Shown here: piece after piece, positions 43,907 through 53,237 of the stretch | Position numbering within the stretch: the stretch's first letter is position 1 | Layout: the number at the start of each line of letters is the position of its first letter | Translations under genes and position numbers: made by a program | Notes under the pieces: model-generated | What the model was told of the DNA's origin: nothing | The model's database searches: none | What the model saw: only the letters and a program-made list of their open reading frames with translations | From: Gluconacetobacter azotocaptans | GTDB taxonomy: Bacteria; Pseudomonadota; Alphaproteobacteria; Acetobacterales; Acetobacteraceae | Reading direction: 5' to 3' | NCBI RefSeq assembly: GCF_014174355.1 | Contig: NZ_JABEQF010000009.1 | Coordinates: forward strand, 62,001 to 126,000 | Length of the DNA: 64,000 nucleotides

Positions 43907-46003
43907 ATGTCTTCGTCCAGCATTCCCTCCGTCTCCCGCCCCGATGACGAACGCTGCCGGCGTTTCGCCGCCATGACCATCGAAGTTCTGGCCGACTGCG
44001 GCTATGTCGGCACCACGCTGGCCCGGATTGCCGAGCGGGCGGAGGTCTCGCCCGGCCTGCTGGTCCATTATTTCGGGGACAAGGAATCCCTGATGGGCGC
44101 GGCCTTCCGCCAGTTGTCGGACGCGTTGCGCCAGGAAATCGTGCGTCGCTTCGCCGAGGCCCGCGGCCCGCGCGCCCGCCTGCAGGCGGTCATCGACGGC
44201 TGCCTGGGCGCGCGTCAGTTCCAGCCCCGGGTGGGGGCGGTCTGGCTGGCCTTCTGGGGGCAGGTGCCGCACAACCCGACCCTGCGCCGGGTGCAGCGCG
44301 TCTATCAGGGGCGCATGCTGTCCAACCTGCGCTATGACCTGGCCTGCCTGGTACCGGAGCCCGAGGCCCGGTCCCTGGCTTCGGCCATCGCGGCGCTGAT
44401 CGACGGGACGTGGCTGCGCGCCGCCCTGTCCGGCTGGCAGGAGGCCGACAGCGCCGCCGCGCGCAGCCAGGTCACCGCCTTCCTCGACAGCCAGGTGGAA
44501 CGGTTCCGGCAGCAGGCCCCGGCGGCGCCGGCCATCGTCTCGGGCGCCCGCGCGACCTGCCGAAGCTGGATCGACGGGCGCTACGTGTCCTCGGACGGCG
44601 CGCGGTTCGAGACCGTGAACCCCGCCACCGGCGACATCCTGGCCGAGGTCGAAAGTGCGGGCGAGGCCGAAATCGTGCTGGCGATCGACAGCGCCGCGCG
44701 CGGGCAGAAGGTCTGGGCGCGCATGACGGGGACCGAACGCGGGCGCATCCTGCGCCGGGCGGCGGACCTGCTGCGGCGCGACAACGACATGCTCGCCCGG
44801 CTGGAAACGCTGGATACCGGCAAGCCAATCGCCGAAACGGCAGCGGTGGACATCCTGTCGGGCGCCGATGCGCTGGAATATTTCGGCTCGCTGGCTGTCG
44901 CCATCAATGGCGAGGCCATGGATCTGGGCGAGGCCGCGTTCGGCTACACCCGCCGCGAACCGCTGGGCATCACCGCCGGCATCGGGGCCTGGAATTACCC
45001 GATCCAGATCGCGTGCTGGAAGTCCGCCCCGGCGCTGGCCTGCGGCAATGCGATGATCTTCAAGCCCGCCGAACTGACGCCCCTGACGGCGGTGAAGCTG
45101 GCCGAGATCTACCGCGAGGCCGGGGTGCCGGACGGCGTGTTCAACGTGGTGCAGGGCGCGCGCGACACCGGCCGGCTGCTGACGGCGGCGCCGCAGATCC
45201 GCAAGATTTCCCTGACCGGCGAAATCGGGACCGGCCGTGCGGTGATGGCCGACGCGGCGCGGACCCTGAAATACGTAACGCTGGAACTGGGCGGCAAATC
45301 GCCTCTGATCATCTTCGACGATGCCGACCTGGACAATGCGGTGTCGGCGGCGCTGCTGGCCAATTTCTATTCGGGCGGCGAAATCTGTTCCAACGGCACG
45401 CGCGTGTTCGTGCAGGCGGGTATCCGCGACCGTTTCCTGGCGGCCCTGGCCGAACGGGTGGGCCGGATGACGATCGGCGACCCGCTGTCGCCCGACACCC
45501 ATGTCGGCGCCCTGATCAGCCGGGCGCATATGGACAAGGTGCTGTCCTATATCGAACTGGGGCGGCAGGAGGGCGCGCGGGTGCTGGTCGGTGGCCATCG
45601 CGTGACCGAGGGCGCCCTGGCGCGGGGCGCGTTCGTGGCCCCCACCGTTTTCGTCGATTGCCACGACGACATGCGCATCGTGCGCGAGGAAATCTTCGGA
45701 CCCGTCATGGCGGTGCTGGGGTTCGAGACCGAGGACGAGGTTGTGGCCCGGGCCAACGCTACCGAATTCGGCCTGGCCGCCGGCGTGTTCACCCGCGACC
45801 TGCCCCGCGCGCATCGCGTGGTGGCGGCGCTGGAGGCCGGGTCGTGCTGGATCAACCAGTACAACATCACGCCGATCGAAATGCCGTTCGGCGGCTACAA
45901 GCAATCCGGCCTGGGGCGCGAGAACAGCCGCGCCGCGCTGGAACATTACACCCAGATCAAGAGTGTCTACGTGGCGCTGGGCGATGTCGAGTCGCCTTAT
46001 TGA
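43907..46003 (+). CDS. betI-betB: BetI-BetB fusion: TetR-type repressor joined to betaine aldehyde dehydrogenase
   Basis: A single open frame of 698 residues from ATG 43907 (AGGA 8 nt upstream). Residues 1 to about 205 are a full BetI-like TetR repressor: helix-turn-helix at residues 36-55 ([20 protein letters not shown], then YFGDKESL) and a ligand domain to [13 protein letters not shown] short linker [15 protein letters not shown] follows. Residues 219-698 are a full aldehyde dehydrogenase of BetB type: [30 protein letters not shown], catalytic Glu460 in LELGGK, catalytic Cys494 in [12 protein letters not shown], and [20 protein letters not shown]. BetI normally is a separate 195-residue protein next to betB. 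Here no stop or separate start lies between them. The enzyme makes glycine betaine from betaine aldehyde; the repressor senses choline. Confidence 0.88.
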   Translation: MSSSSIPSVSRPDDERCRRFAAMTIEVLADCGYVGTTLARIAERAEVSPGLLVHYFGDKESLMGAAFRQLSDALRQEIVRRFAEARGPRARLQAVIDGCLGARQFQPRVGAVWLAFWGQVPHNPTLRRVQRVYQGRMLSNLRYDLACLVPEPEARSLASAIAALIDGTWLRAALSGWQEADSAAARSQVTAFLDSQVERFRQQAPAAPAIVSGARATCRSWIDGRYVSSDGARFETVNPATGDILAEVESAGEAEIVLAIDSAARGQKVWARMTGTERGRILRRAADLLRRDNDMLARLETLDTGKPIAETAAVDILSGADALEYFGSLAVAINGEAMDLGEAAFGYTRREPLGITAGIGAWNYPIQIACWKSAPALACGNAMIFKPAELTPLTAVKLAEIYREAGVPDGVFNVVQGARDTGRLLTAAPQIRKISLTGEIGTGRAVMADAARTLKYVTLELGGKSPLIIFDDADLDNAVSAALLANFYSGGEICSNGTRVFVQAGIRDRFLAALAERVGRMTIGDPLSPDTHVGALISRAHMDKVLSYIELGRQEGARVLVGGHRVTEGALARGAFVAPTVFVDCHDDMRIVREEIFGPVMAVLGFETEDEVVARANATEFGLAAGVFTRDLPRAHRVVAALEAGSCWINQYNITPIEMPFGGYKQSGLGRENSRAALEHYTQIKSVYVALGDVESPY

Positions 46004-46014
46004 TTGCATCAGGC

Positions 46015-46128
46015 CGGGCTTTGCCCGAACCCACCAGGGCCTGAGGCCCTGGACCCTGATCATGGATAAAACGAATGGGTTTCCAAAGGGCGCTGTCCTT
46101 TGGCGGGTTTCAGGGCAGAGCCCTGAAG
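46015..46128. repeat. Dispersed intergenic multi-hairpin repeat (copy C)
   Basis: Between the fusion gene and betA. Contains GGGCTTTGCCCGAACCCACC, AGGGCCTGAGGCCCT, CCAAAGG...CCTTTGGCGGG and CAGGGC/GCCCTG hairpins. Nearly the same as the copy at 47865. Confidence 0.82.
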
Positions 46129-46167
46129 CGTGCCGCCAAAGTGTCATTCATCACGCGGAATGGTATC

Positions 46168-47823
46168 ATGAACGAATTCGACTACATCGTCGTCGGTGCC
46201 GGTTCGGCCGGATGCGTGCTGGCCAACCGATTGACGGAATCGGGTGCGGACAGCGTGCTGCTGCTGGAATTCGGCGGCAGCGACAAATCGATCATCGTGC
46301 AGATGCCCAGCGCCCTGGCGATGCCGATGCACAGCAAACGCTTCAACTGGTTCTATGACAGCGAACCCGAGCCCCATCTGGGCGGGCGGCGCATGCACAC
46401 GCCGCGCGGCAAGGGGCTGGGCGGGTCGTCCTCGATCAACGGCATGGTCTATGTCCGGGGCAACGCCCTCGATTTCCAGCAGTGGGAGGACGACGGGGCG
46501 ACCGGCTGGGGCTATCGCCACGTGCTGCCCTATTTCCGCCGTGCCGAATCCTGCGCCGAGGGCGAGGACCTGTACCGCGGGCGCAGCGGGCCGCTGCACA
46601 CCCAGTATGGCACCGTCGAAAACCCGCTGCATCACGCCTGGCTGACGGCAGGGCAGCAGGCGGGCTACCCGATGACGTCGGACTATAACGGCTTCCAGCA
46701 GGACGGCTTCGACAAGATGAGCATGACCGTGAAGAACGGTCGCCGCTGGAGCACCGCGAACGCCTACCTGCGTCCTGCCTTGCAGCGTCGGAACCTGGAA
46801 CTGCACACGCATGCCCGGGTGACCCGCATCCTCTTCGAGGGCCGGCGCGCCGTGGGGGTGGCCTATCGCCGCCATGGGGTAGAGCATGTGGCCCGCGCCC
46901 GGCGCGAAGTGATTCTCTCCGGCGGGCCGATCAATTCGCCGCAGCTTCTGAAACTGTCGGGAATCGGGCCGGCGGCCGAACTGCGCGACCACGGGATTGC
47001 GGTGCTGGCCGATCGCCCCGGCGTGGGCGAGAATTTGCAGGACCATCTGGAGTTTTACTTCCAGGTGGCGTGCAGCCAGCCGGTCACGCTCTATTCGGCG
47101 ATGAGTCCCCTGGCCAAGGCGCGGATCGGCCTGCGCTGGCTGCTGCGCAAGGACGGGCTGGGGGCGACCAACCATTTCGAAAGCTGCGCCTTCATCCGCA
47201 GCCGCGCCGGCATCCGCTATCCCGACATCCAGTTCCATTTCCTGCCACTGGCCGTGACGTATGACGGCAAGGGGCTGGCATCCGGCCACGGCTATCAGGC
47301 GCATGTGGGGCCGATGCGCTCGAAAAGCCGGGGCTGGGTGCGGTTGCGCTCGGCCGACCCCGAGGACAAGCCCCGTATCTTCTTCAACTACATGAGCCAT
47401 GTGGAAGACTGGGTGGACATGCGGGCCTGCGTCCGCCTGACGCGCGAGATCTTCTCTCAGGCCGCATTCGACCCGTTCCGCGGCCGCGAAATCCAGCCCG
47501 GTGCCGAGTGCGTGACCGACGCGCAGATCGACGCCTTCATCCGCGACAAAGTCGAAAGCGCGCTGCACCCATCGTGCACCTGCAAGATGGGCCGGGCGGA
47601 CGACCCGATGGCCGTCGTCGACCCCGAAACGCGGGTAATCGGGGTCGAGGGGCTGCGCGTGGTCGATTCCTCGATCATGCCGCGCGTCACCAACGGCAAT
47701 CTCAACGGCCCCACGGTGATGATGGGCGAAAAGGCGGCGGACCACATCATGGACCGCCCGCTGCTGCCGGCTTCCAACGCGCCGTCCTACGAAGATCCGC
47801 ACTGGCAGGACCGCCAACGCTGA
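46168..47823 (+). CDS. betA: Choline dehydrogenase (GMC oxidoreductase)
   Basis: 551 residues from ATG 46168 (GGAA 7 nt upstream), the normal BetA length; earlier in-frame codons are repeat DNA. FAD fold YIVVGAGSAGCVLANRLTES, the GMC signature GRRMHTPRGKGLGGSSSING and MVYVRGNALDFQQWEDDG, then RREVILSGGPINSPQLLKLS (second GMC motif) and the C-terminal active-site His region ALHPSCTCKMGRADDPMAVV with NGNLNGPTVMMGEKAADHI. It oxidises choline to betaine aldehyde, and can oxidise betaine aldehyde too, at the membrane. Separated from the fusion gene by a repeat element, so it may be transcribed from its own or a read-through promoter. Confidence 0.94.
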   Translation: MNEFDYIVVGAGSAGCVLANRLTESGADSVLLLEFGGSDKSIIVQMPSALAMPMHSKRFNWFYDSEPEPHLGGRRMHTPRGKGLGGSSSINGMVYVRGNALDFQQWEDDGATGWGYRHVLPYFRRAESCAEGEDLYRGRSGPLHTQYGTVENPLHHAWLTAGQQAGYPMTSDYNGFQQDGFDKMSMTVKNGRRWSTANAYLRPALQRRNLELHTHARVTRILFEGRRAVGVAYRRHGVEHVARARREVILSGGPINSPQLLKLSGIGPAAELRDHGIAVLADRPGVGENLQDHLEFYFQVACSQPVTLYSAMSPLAKARIGLRWLLRKDGLGATNHFESCAFIRSRAGIRYPDIQFHFLPLAVTYDGKGLASGHGYQAHVGPMRSKSRGWVRLRSADPEDKPRIFFNYMSHVEDWVDMRACVRLTREIFSQAAFDPFRGREIQPGAECVTDAQIDAFIRDKVESALHPSCTCKMGRADDPMAVVDPETRVIGVEGLRVVDSSIMPRVTNGNLNGPTVMMGEKAADHIMDRPLLPASNAPSYEDPHWQDRQR

Positions 47824-47864
47824 AACCCGGCCGGAAGACGCGGTTTGCCGGCGATCCGGCGCGC

Positions 47865-47978
47865 GGTCGGGCGTTGCCCCGAACCCACCAGGGCCTGAGG
47901 CCCTGGACCCCGATCATTAAACAGATTGGTTTCCAAAGGCCGATGGCCTTTGGCGGGTTCAGGGCAGCGCCCTGAGGC
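47865..47978. repeat. Dispersed intergenic multi-hairpin repeat (copy D)
   Basis: Between betA and the second sox operon. Same order of modules as copy C: GGTCGGGCGTTGCCCC..., AGGGCCTGAGGCCCT, CCAAAGG...CCTTTGGCGGG, CAGGGC/GCCCTG. Its last hairpin ends about 6 nt before the direct repeats upstream of soxB. Confidence 0.82.
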
Positions 47979-47984
47979 AAGTCG

Positions 47985-48021
47985 CATGACGTTTTTAGAA
48001 AAAAATGACATGTCGTTTTTA
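47985..48021. promoter_or_regulatory. Direct repeats upstream of the second soxB, candidate activator site
   Basis: CATGACGTTTTTA (47985-47997) and CATGTCGTTTTTA (48009-48021) are 13-bp copies with one difference, 24 nt apart start to start. A GTCGTT pair 21 nt apart also precedes gbcA. AraC-type activators bind direct repeats spaced by about two helical turns, and a GbdR-like protein is encoded downstream. Candidate only. Confidence 0.4.
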
Positions 48022-48102
48022 TTCAAGCCGCGCGTCCGATCCATGCGAGCGGACAGGGGAGGGGCGGCGCATTGTCCCGGGACTGGTCTTGCAGCACGCG
48101 GG

Positions 48103-49362
48103 ATGAACATGCAGAAATTTTCAGCGCTTTCGCTGGCACGGAAGGCACTGGGCGGTCATCTCGGCTGGACGCCGCAGTGGCGGTCGGTGGAACCGAAGCC
48201 GGCTTATGACATCGTGATCGTCGGCGGCGGTGGCCACGGCCTCGGCACCGCGTACTATCTGGCCAAACAGCACGGGCTGCGCAATATCGCGGTGATCGAA
48301 CGCGGCTGGCTGGCCGGCGGCAATACCGCGCGGAACACGACGATCATCCGGTCGAACTACCTGTTCAACGAAAGTTCGTCCTATTACGAGCATTCCCTGA
48401 AATTATGGGAAACCCTCTCGCAGGAACTGAACTACAACGTCATGTTCAGCCAGCGCGGCTGCCTGATGGTGGCGCACACGGTCCATGACGTGCAGGTGTT
48501 CAAGCGCCATGTGCACGCCAACCGCCTGAACGGAATCGACAACGAATGGCTGTCGGCGGAGGAAGCGAAGGCATTCTGTCCGCCGCTGAATATTTCGCCG
48601 AACATCCGCTATCCGGTTCTGGGCGCGTCCTTGCAGCGCCGTGCCGGCACCGCGCGGCATGACGCCGTGGCGTGGGGCTTCGCCCGGGCAGCCAGCGACA
48701 TGGGCGTCGATATCATCGAGAATTGCGAAGTCACCGGCATCCTGCGCGGGCCGGGCGGCGAGGTCCGGGGCGTGGAGACCACGCGCGGTACCATCCGTGC
48801 CGGCAAGGTCGGGGTATCGGCGGCGGGGCACAGTTCGGTGGTCCTTGGCATGGCGGGCGTCCGCCTGCCGCTGCAGAGCAACCCGTTGCAGGCCCTGGTG
48901 TCGGAACCGGTCAAGCCGGCCTTTCCCACCATCGTCATGTCCAACACCATCCACGCCTATATCAGCCAGTCCGACAAGGGCGAGATGGTGATCGGCGCAG
49001 GCACGGATTCCTACGTTTCGTACACCCAGCGCGGCGGGCTGCACATTCCCGCCCACACGCTGGAGGCGATCTGCGAACTGTTCCCGATGTTCCGCCGCCT
49101 GCGCATGCTGCGTTCGTGGGGCGGGATCACCGACAACACCCCCGACCGGTCGCCCATCACGGCAAAGACGCCGGTGCCGGGCCTGTACGTCAATTGCGGC
49201 TGGGGCACCGGCGGGTTCAAGGCCACGCCGGGGGCGGCGAACCTGTTCGCCTGGACCATCGCGAAGAACGAGCCGCATCCGATCAACGCGCCTTTCACCA
49301 TCGAACGGTTCCGCGACGGGGTGATGATCGACGAGGCCGCCGCCGCGGCCGTCGCCCATTAA
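48103..49362 (+). CDS. soxB: Sarcosine oxidase beta subunit (copy 2)
   Basis: 419 residues from ATG 48103; ATG 48109 is also possible and the ribosome site is weak. FAD fold [20 protein letters not shown], then [20 protein letters not shown]. The likely covalent FMN His is about residue 186 ([14 protein letters not shown]). C-terminal [20 protein letters not shown] closes the FAD domain. The catalytic subunit of heterotetrameric sarcosine oxidase. Starts the operon soxB-D-A-G-sdaA. About half of the residues match copy 1 at 26612; the two sets are not a recent duplication. Confidence 0.95.
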   Translation: MNMQKFSALSLARKALGGHLGWTPQWRSVEPKPAYDIVIVGGGGHGLGTAYYLAKQHGLRNIAVIERGWLAGGNTARNTTIIRSNYLFNESSSYYEHSLKLWETLSQELNYNVMFSQRGCLMVAHTVHDVQVFKRHVHANRLNGIDNEWLSAEEAKAFCPPLNISPNIRYPVLGASLQRRAGTARHDAVAWGFARAASDMGVDIIENCEVTGILRGPGGEVRGVETTRGTIRAGKVGVSAAGHSSVVLGMAGVRLPLQSNPLQALVSEPVKPAFPTIVMSNTIHAYISQSDKGEMVIGAGTDSYVSYTQRGGLHIPAHTLEAICELFPMFRRLRMLRSWGGITDNTPDRSPITAKTPVPGLYVNCGWGTGGFKATPGAANLFAWTIAKNEPHPINAPFTIERFRDGVMIDEAAAAAVAH

Positions 49363-49372
49363 GGAGGGCATC

Positions 49373-49678
49373 ATGCTTCTGATCCGTTGTCCCTATTGTG
49401 GCGAACGTTCGGAAATCGAGTTCGCGAACGGCGGCGAGGCCCATATCGCCCGTCCGGCCGACCCGATGAGCCAGACCGACGAGGAATGGGCCCAGTATCT
49501 GTACATGCGCGACAACCCCAAGGGGCTGATCGCCGAACGCTGGCGCCACGCCCATGGCTGCAACCGGTTTTTCAACGCCCTGCGCGACACCCGGACCGAT
49601 CGTTTCGTCATGACCTATGAAATGGGCCGGCCCCGGCCCGAAATCGACGCCGCGACGCTGGCGGAGGCCGCACGATGA
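49373..49678 (+). CDS. soxD: Sarcosine oxidase delta subunit (copy 2)
   Basis: 101 residues, starting 10 nt after soxB with AGGAGGG upstream. The classical SoxD zinc site is complete: MLLIRCPYCGERSEIEFANG at the start and WRHAHGCNRFFNALRDT later, with QTDEEWAQYLYMRDNPKGL between them. It overlaps soxA by 4 nt. Confidence 0.95.
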   Translation: MLLIRCPYCGERSEIEFANGGEAHIARPADPMSQTDEEWAQYLYMRDNPKGLIAERWRHAHGCNRFFNALRDTRTDRFVMTYEMGRPRPEIDAATLAEAAR

Positions 49679-52600
49679 GCCAGGCCTTCCGCGTTCCCGG
49701 CCGCGGCCGGGTCGACTCCGCCCGGACCGTGACCTTCACCTTCGACGGCCGCCGCTTCCAGGGCCAGGCCGGCGACACGCTGGCGTCCGCCCTGCTGGCG
49801 AACGGCCATCACCTGATGGGCCGGTCGTTCAAATACCATCGCGCGCGCGGCGTGGTCTCGGCCGGGTCGGACGAGCCGAACGCCCTGGTCGCCGTCGGCA
49901 GCGGCCCCGCCCTGCAGACGCCCAACCTGCGCGCGACGCAGGTCGAGGTGTACGAGGGCCTGACGGCCGTCAGCCAGAACCGCTTCCCGTGCCTGCAGTT
50001 CGATCTCGGCGCGGTCAATACGCTGGCGGCGCCGCTGCTGCCGGCGGGGTTCTACTACAAGACGTTCATGTGGCCGCGCAGCTTCTGGGACCGGGTCTAC
50101 GAACCCGTCATCCGCCGCGCCGCCGGCCTGGGCGTGGCCCCGACCGCGCCCGATCCGGACCATTACGCCTTCCAGTACGCCCATTGCGACGTGCTGGTGG
50201 CCGGCGCCGGCCCGGCGGGTCTGGCAGCGGCGCTGGCGGCCGGCCGGTCGGGCGCGCAGGTGATCCTGGCCGATGAAACCGCCGAAGTCGGCGGATCGCT
50301 GCTGTCCGACCGCACGTCGCGGATCGACGGCCGCCCGGCCGCGCTGTGGGTCGCCGACATCCTGGCCGAACTGGCGGCCCTGCCGAACGTGCGGGTGCTG
50401 ACGCGCTGCACCGCGTTCAACTACGGGCCGCACAACATGGTGGCGCTGAACCAGCGCCTGACCGAACATCTGGCCGACCCGGCGCCGGACATGCCGCGCG
50501 AACGCCTGTGGCAGGTCCGCGCCAAGGAGGTCGTACTGGCCGCGGGCGCGCTGGAACGCCCGCTGGTGTTCGAGGGCAACGACCGCCCCGGCGTGATGCT
50601 GGCCAGCGCCGCGCAGACTTATCTGAATCGCTACGGCGTAGCCTGCGGCAAGCGGGCGGTGATCGTGACGGCGGACGATTCCGCCTATCGCGTGGCGCTG
50701 GACCTGCACGCGGCCGGGGTGACGGTGGCGGCCATCGCCGACCTGCGCCCGGCCCCGGATTCGGCGCTGATGCGCGCGGCCCAGGGGGCGGGGCTGACGG
50801 TCCTGCCCGGCACCACCATCCAGCGCGCGCATGGCAGCACCCGCGTCCACAGCGTGGAACTGGCGCGCCTGCTGCCGGATGGATCGGTGGGCAAGGGGCA
50901 GCACTGGCGGGCCGACCTGGTGCTGATGTCCGGCGGGTACACGCCCAGCGTGCATCTGTTCTCGCAATCGCGGGGCAAGCTGGCGTTCGACGAGAGGCTG
51001 GGCGTCTACATCCCCGGCGAATCGGCCGAGCGCGAGCGTTCGGCAGGCGCCTGCCGGGGTGTGTATGCCCTGGCCGACGTACTGGCCGACGGTGCGGCCG
51101 CCGGGGTCGCGGCTGCCGGAGCCGCGGGCTTCGCGGCCGACGCCCCCTCATGGGCGGTCGATGCGGCGGATGCGCCGGGGCGCGGCGGCTATGCCGGCGC
51201 CCTGCCGCGTCGCGGCAAGGGCCTGCTGGCCATGGCCTTCGTCGATTTCCAGAACGACGTGACGGCCAAGGACGTCAAGCTGGCGGTGCGTGAGGGCTTC
51301 CGCTCGATCGAGCATATCAAGCGCTACACCACCACCGGCATGGCGACCGACCAGGGCAAGATGTCCAATGTCAACGCGCTGGGGATTGCGGCCGACGCGC
51401 TGGGCCGCCCGGTGGAAAAGGTGGGGCTGACCACCTTCCGCCCGCCCTTTACCCCGGTCACGTTCGGCGCCTTCGCCAGCCATGCGCGCGGCGACCTGTT
51501 CGACCCGGACCGCCGGACCCCGATCGACCCCTGGGCGCGCGCGCAGGGCGCGGTGTTCGAGGACGTCAGCCTGTGGCGGCGCGCGCGCTATTTCCCGCGC
51601 GGCAGCGAGGACATGGAGGCCGCCGTCCGGCGCGAATGCCTGGCGGTGCGGGGCGGCGTGGGCATCTTCGACGCCTCGACCCTGGGCAAGATCGAGGTCG
51701 TCGGCCCCGACGCCGCGACCTTCATGAACCGCATGTACGTCAATGCCTGGACCAAGCTGGGCGTCGGCAAGTGCCGCTATGGCCTGATGTGCCGGGAAAA
51801 CGGCTTCGTCTACGATGACGGCGTGGTCGGCCGGATCGCCCAGGACCGCTTCCATGTCACCACCACGACCGGCGGCGCGCCTGGCGTGCTGGCGATGATG
51901 GAGGACTATCTGCAGACCGAATGGCCGGACCTGGATGTCTGGCTGACCTCGACGACCGAGGAATGGGCGGTGATCGCCCTGCAGGGCCCTTCGGCGCGCG
52001 CGGTGCTGGCGCCGCTGGTCGACGGGCTGGACATCTCGGCCGAGGCCCTGCCGCACATGAGCCTGGTCGAGGGCACCATCGGCGGCGTGCCGATGCGGCT
52101 GTTCCGCGTCAGCTTCACCGGCGAACTGGGCTTCGAGATCAACGTGCCCGCCCGCCAGGGCCGCGCGGTGTGGGAGGCGATCTGGGACGCCGGGCAGGCG
52201 GCGGGGATCACCCCCTACGGCACCGAGACCATGCATGTGCTGCGGGCCGAGAAGGGCTACATCATCGTCGGCCAGGAAACCGACGGCACCGCGACGCCCG
52301 ACGACGCGGGCTGCGGCTGGGCGGTCAGCAAGGTGAAGGCCGATTTCGTGGGCAAGCGCTCGCTGGTGCTGCCCGCGATGCAGGCCCCGGACCGCAGGCA
52401 GCTTGTCGGCCTGCTGACCGAGGCGCCGTGGGAGGTGCTGGAAGAAGGCGCACAACTGGTCGCCCGTCCCGACGAGGCGATCCCGATGCACGTGCTGGGC
52501 CATGTGACCTCGTCCTATTTCAGCGCCACCCTGGGGCGTTCGATCGCGCTGGCGATGGTGTCCGGCGGCCGCGCACGGGTGGGCGAGACGCTGCACGTGC

Positions 52601-52680
52601 CCATGGAGGGCCGCACCATCGCGGTGACGGTGACCAAACCGGTGTTCTACGATGTCGAAGGGGCACGTCTGAATGTCTGA
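49675..52680 (+). CDS. soxA: Sarcosine oxidase alpha subunit (copy 2)
   Basis: 1001 residues. N-terminal TFTFDGRRFQGQAGDTLASA and MGRSFKYHRARGVVSAGSDE, dinucleotide fold VLVAGAGPAGLAAALAAGRS, then AFVDFQNDVTAKDVKLAVRE with MATDQGKMSNVNALG, and a C-terminal GcvT-like folate domain ending around EGARLNV. It carries NAD+ and the THF site that receives the methyl carbon of sarcosine as 5,10-methylene-THF. Overlaps soxD and soxG by a few bases, so expression is coupled. Confidence 0.95.
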   Translation: MSQAFRVPGRGRVDSARTVTFTFDGRRFQGQAGDTLASALLANGHHLMGRSFKYHRARGVVSAGSDEPNALVAVGSGPALQTPNLRATQVEVYEGLTAVSQNRFPCLQFDLGAVNTLAAPLLPAGFYYKTFMWPRSFWDRVYEPVIRRAAGLGVAPTAPDPDHYAFQYAHCDVLVAGAGPAGLAAALAAGRSGAQVILADETAEVGGSLLSDRTSRIDGRPAALWVADILAELAALPNVRVLTRCTAFNYGPHNMVALNQRLTEHLADPAPDMPRERLWQVRAKEVVLAAGALERPLVFEGNDRPGVMLASAAQTYLNRYGVACGKRAVIVTADDSAYRVALDLHAAGVTVAAIADLRPAPDSALMRAAQGAGLTVLPGTTIQRAHGSTRVHSVELARLLPDGSVGKGQHWRADLVLMSGGYTPSVHLFSQSRGKLAFDERLGVYIPGESAERERSAGACRGVYALADVLADGAAAGVAAAGAAGFAADAPSWAVDAADAPGRGGYAGALPRRGKGLLAMAFVDFQNDVTAKDVKLAVREGFRSIEHIKRYTTTGMATDQGKMSNVNALGIAADALGRPVEKVGLTTFRPPFTPVTFGAFASHARGDLFDPDRRTPIDPWARAQGAVFEDVSLWRRARYFPRGSEDMEAAVRRECLAVRGGVGIFDASTLGKIEVVGPDAATFMNRMYVNAWTKLGVGKCRYGLMCRENGFVYDDGVVGRIAQDRFHVTTTTGGAPGVLAMMEDYLQTEWPDLDVWLTSTTEEWAVIALQGPSARAVLAPLVDGLDISAEALPHMSLVEGTIGGVPMRLFRVSFTGELGFEINVPARQGRAVWEAIWDAGQAAGITPYGTETMHVLRAEKGYIIVGQETDGTATPDDAGCGWAVSKVKADFVGKRSLVLPAMQAPDRRQLVGLLTEAPWEVLEEGAQLVARPDEAIPMHVLGHVTSSYFSATLGRSIALAMVSGGRARVGETLHVPMEGRTIAVTVTKPVFYDVEGARLNV

Positions 52681-53206
52681 CACCATGCAGGTTTCCCGCA
52701 ACGGGTTCACCCTGGTACCGGCCGCCGACCGGCGCCGTTTCGTGTTGCAGGCCCGGCCCGGAACCCTGGACGCCGCGGTCCGCGCGCTGGGGCTGGCGGA
52801 GACGCCCGCCATGCTGGCGGCCGCCACCGGCGGGGCGGTGACGGCCCTGCGTCTGGGGCCGCAGGAGTTCCTGCTGCTGCTGGACCCGGCGGGGGCGGAA
52901 GACAGCCTGTCGGCGCTGCGGGCGGGGCTGGAGGGCGTGGCGCACAGCCTGGTGGAGGTCAGCGACCGGCAGGTGGGGCTGGACCTGTCCGGCGCGCTGG
53001 TCGAGCCGGCGCTGGCGTCCCTGACGTCGATCGACGTCGCGGGGCCAGCCTTTCCGGTCGGCATGGCCACCCGGACCCTGCTGGGCAAGGCCGACGGGGT
53101 TCTGTGGCGCACCGGTCCGGACCGGTTCCGGCTGGAAATCTGGCGGTCGTTCGCGCCCTATATGTCCGGCCTCCTGAACGAGGCGGCGCGCGACGCCGTA
53201 TTCTGA
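52673..53206 (+). CDS. soxG: Sarcosine oxidase gamma subunit (copy 2)
   Basis: 177 residues; starts 8 nt inside the end of soxA. SoxG features: AVTALRLGPQEFLLLLDPAG, VSDRQVGLDLSGALVEPALA and the ending FRLEIWRSFAPYMSGLLNEA. Small subunit of the heterotetramer. Followed by sdaA after 31 nt. Confidence 0.92.
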   Translation: MSDTMQVSRNGFTLVPAADRRRFVLQARPGTLDAAVRALGLAETPAMLAAATGGAVTALRLGPQEFLLLLDPAGAEDSLSALRAGLEGVAHSLVEVSDRQVGLDLSGALVEPALASLTSIDVAGPAFPVGMATRTLLGKADGVLWRTGPDRFRLEIWRSFAPYMSGLLNEAARDAVF

Positions 53207-53237
53207 CGGCAGGGCGGCCGGGCCGGGAGGCGGCAGG

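Noticed and set aside
43883-46147. 754-codon open frame on the minus strand
   Set aside because: Antisense to the betI-betB fusion. It has no motif, whereas the plus strand shows two clear domains.
35261-47978. CRISPR array formed by the repeats in the right half
   Set aside because: Copies are kilobases apart, lie between genes, and are composite hairpins rather than regularly spaced direct repeats.
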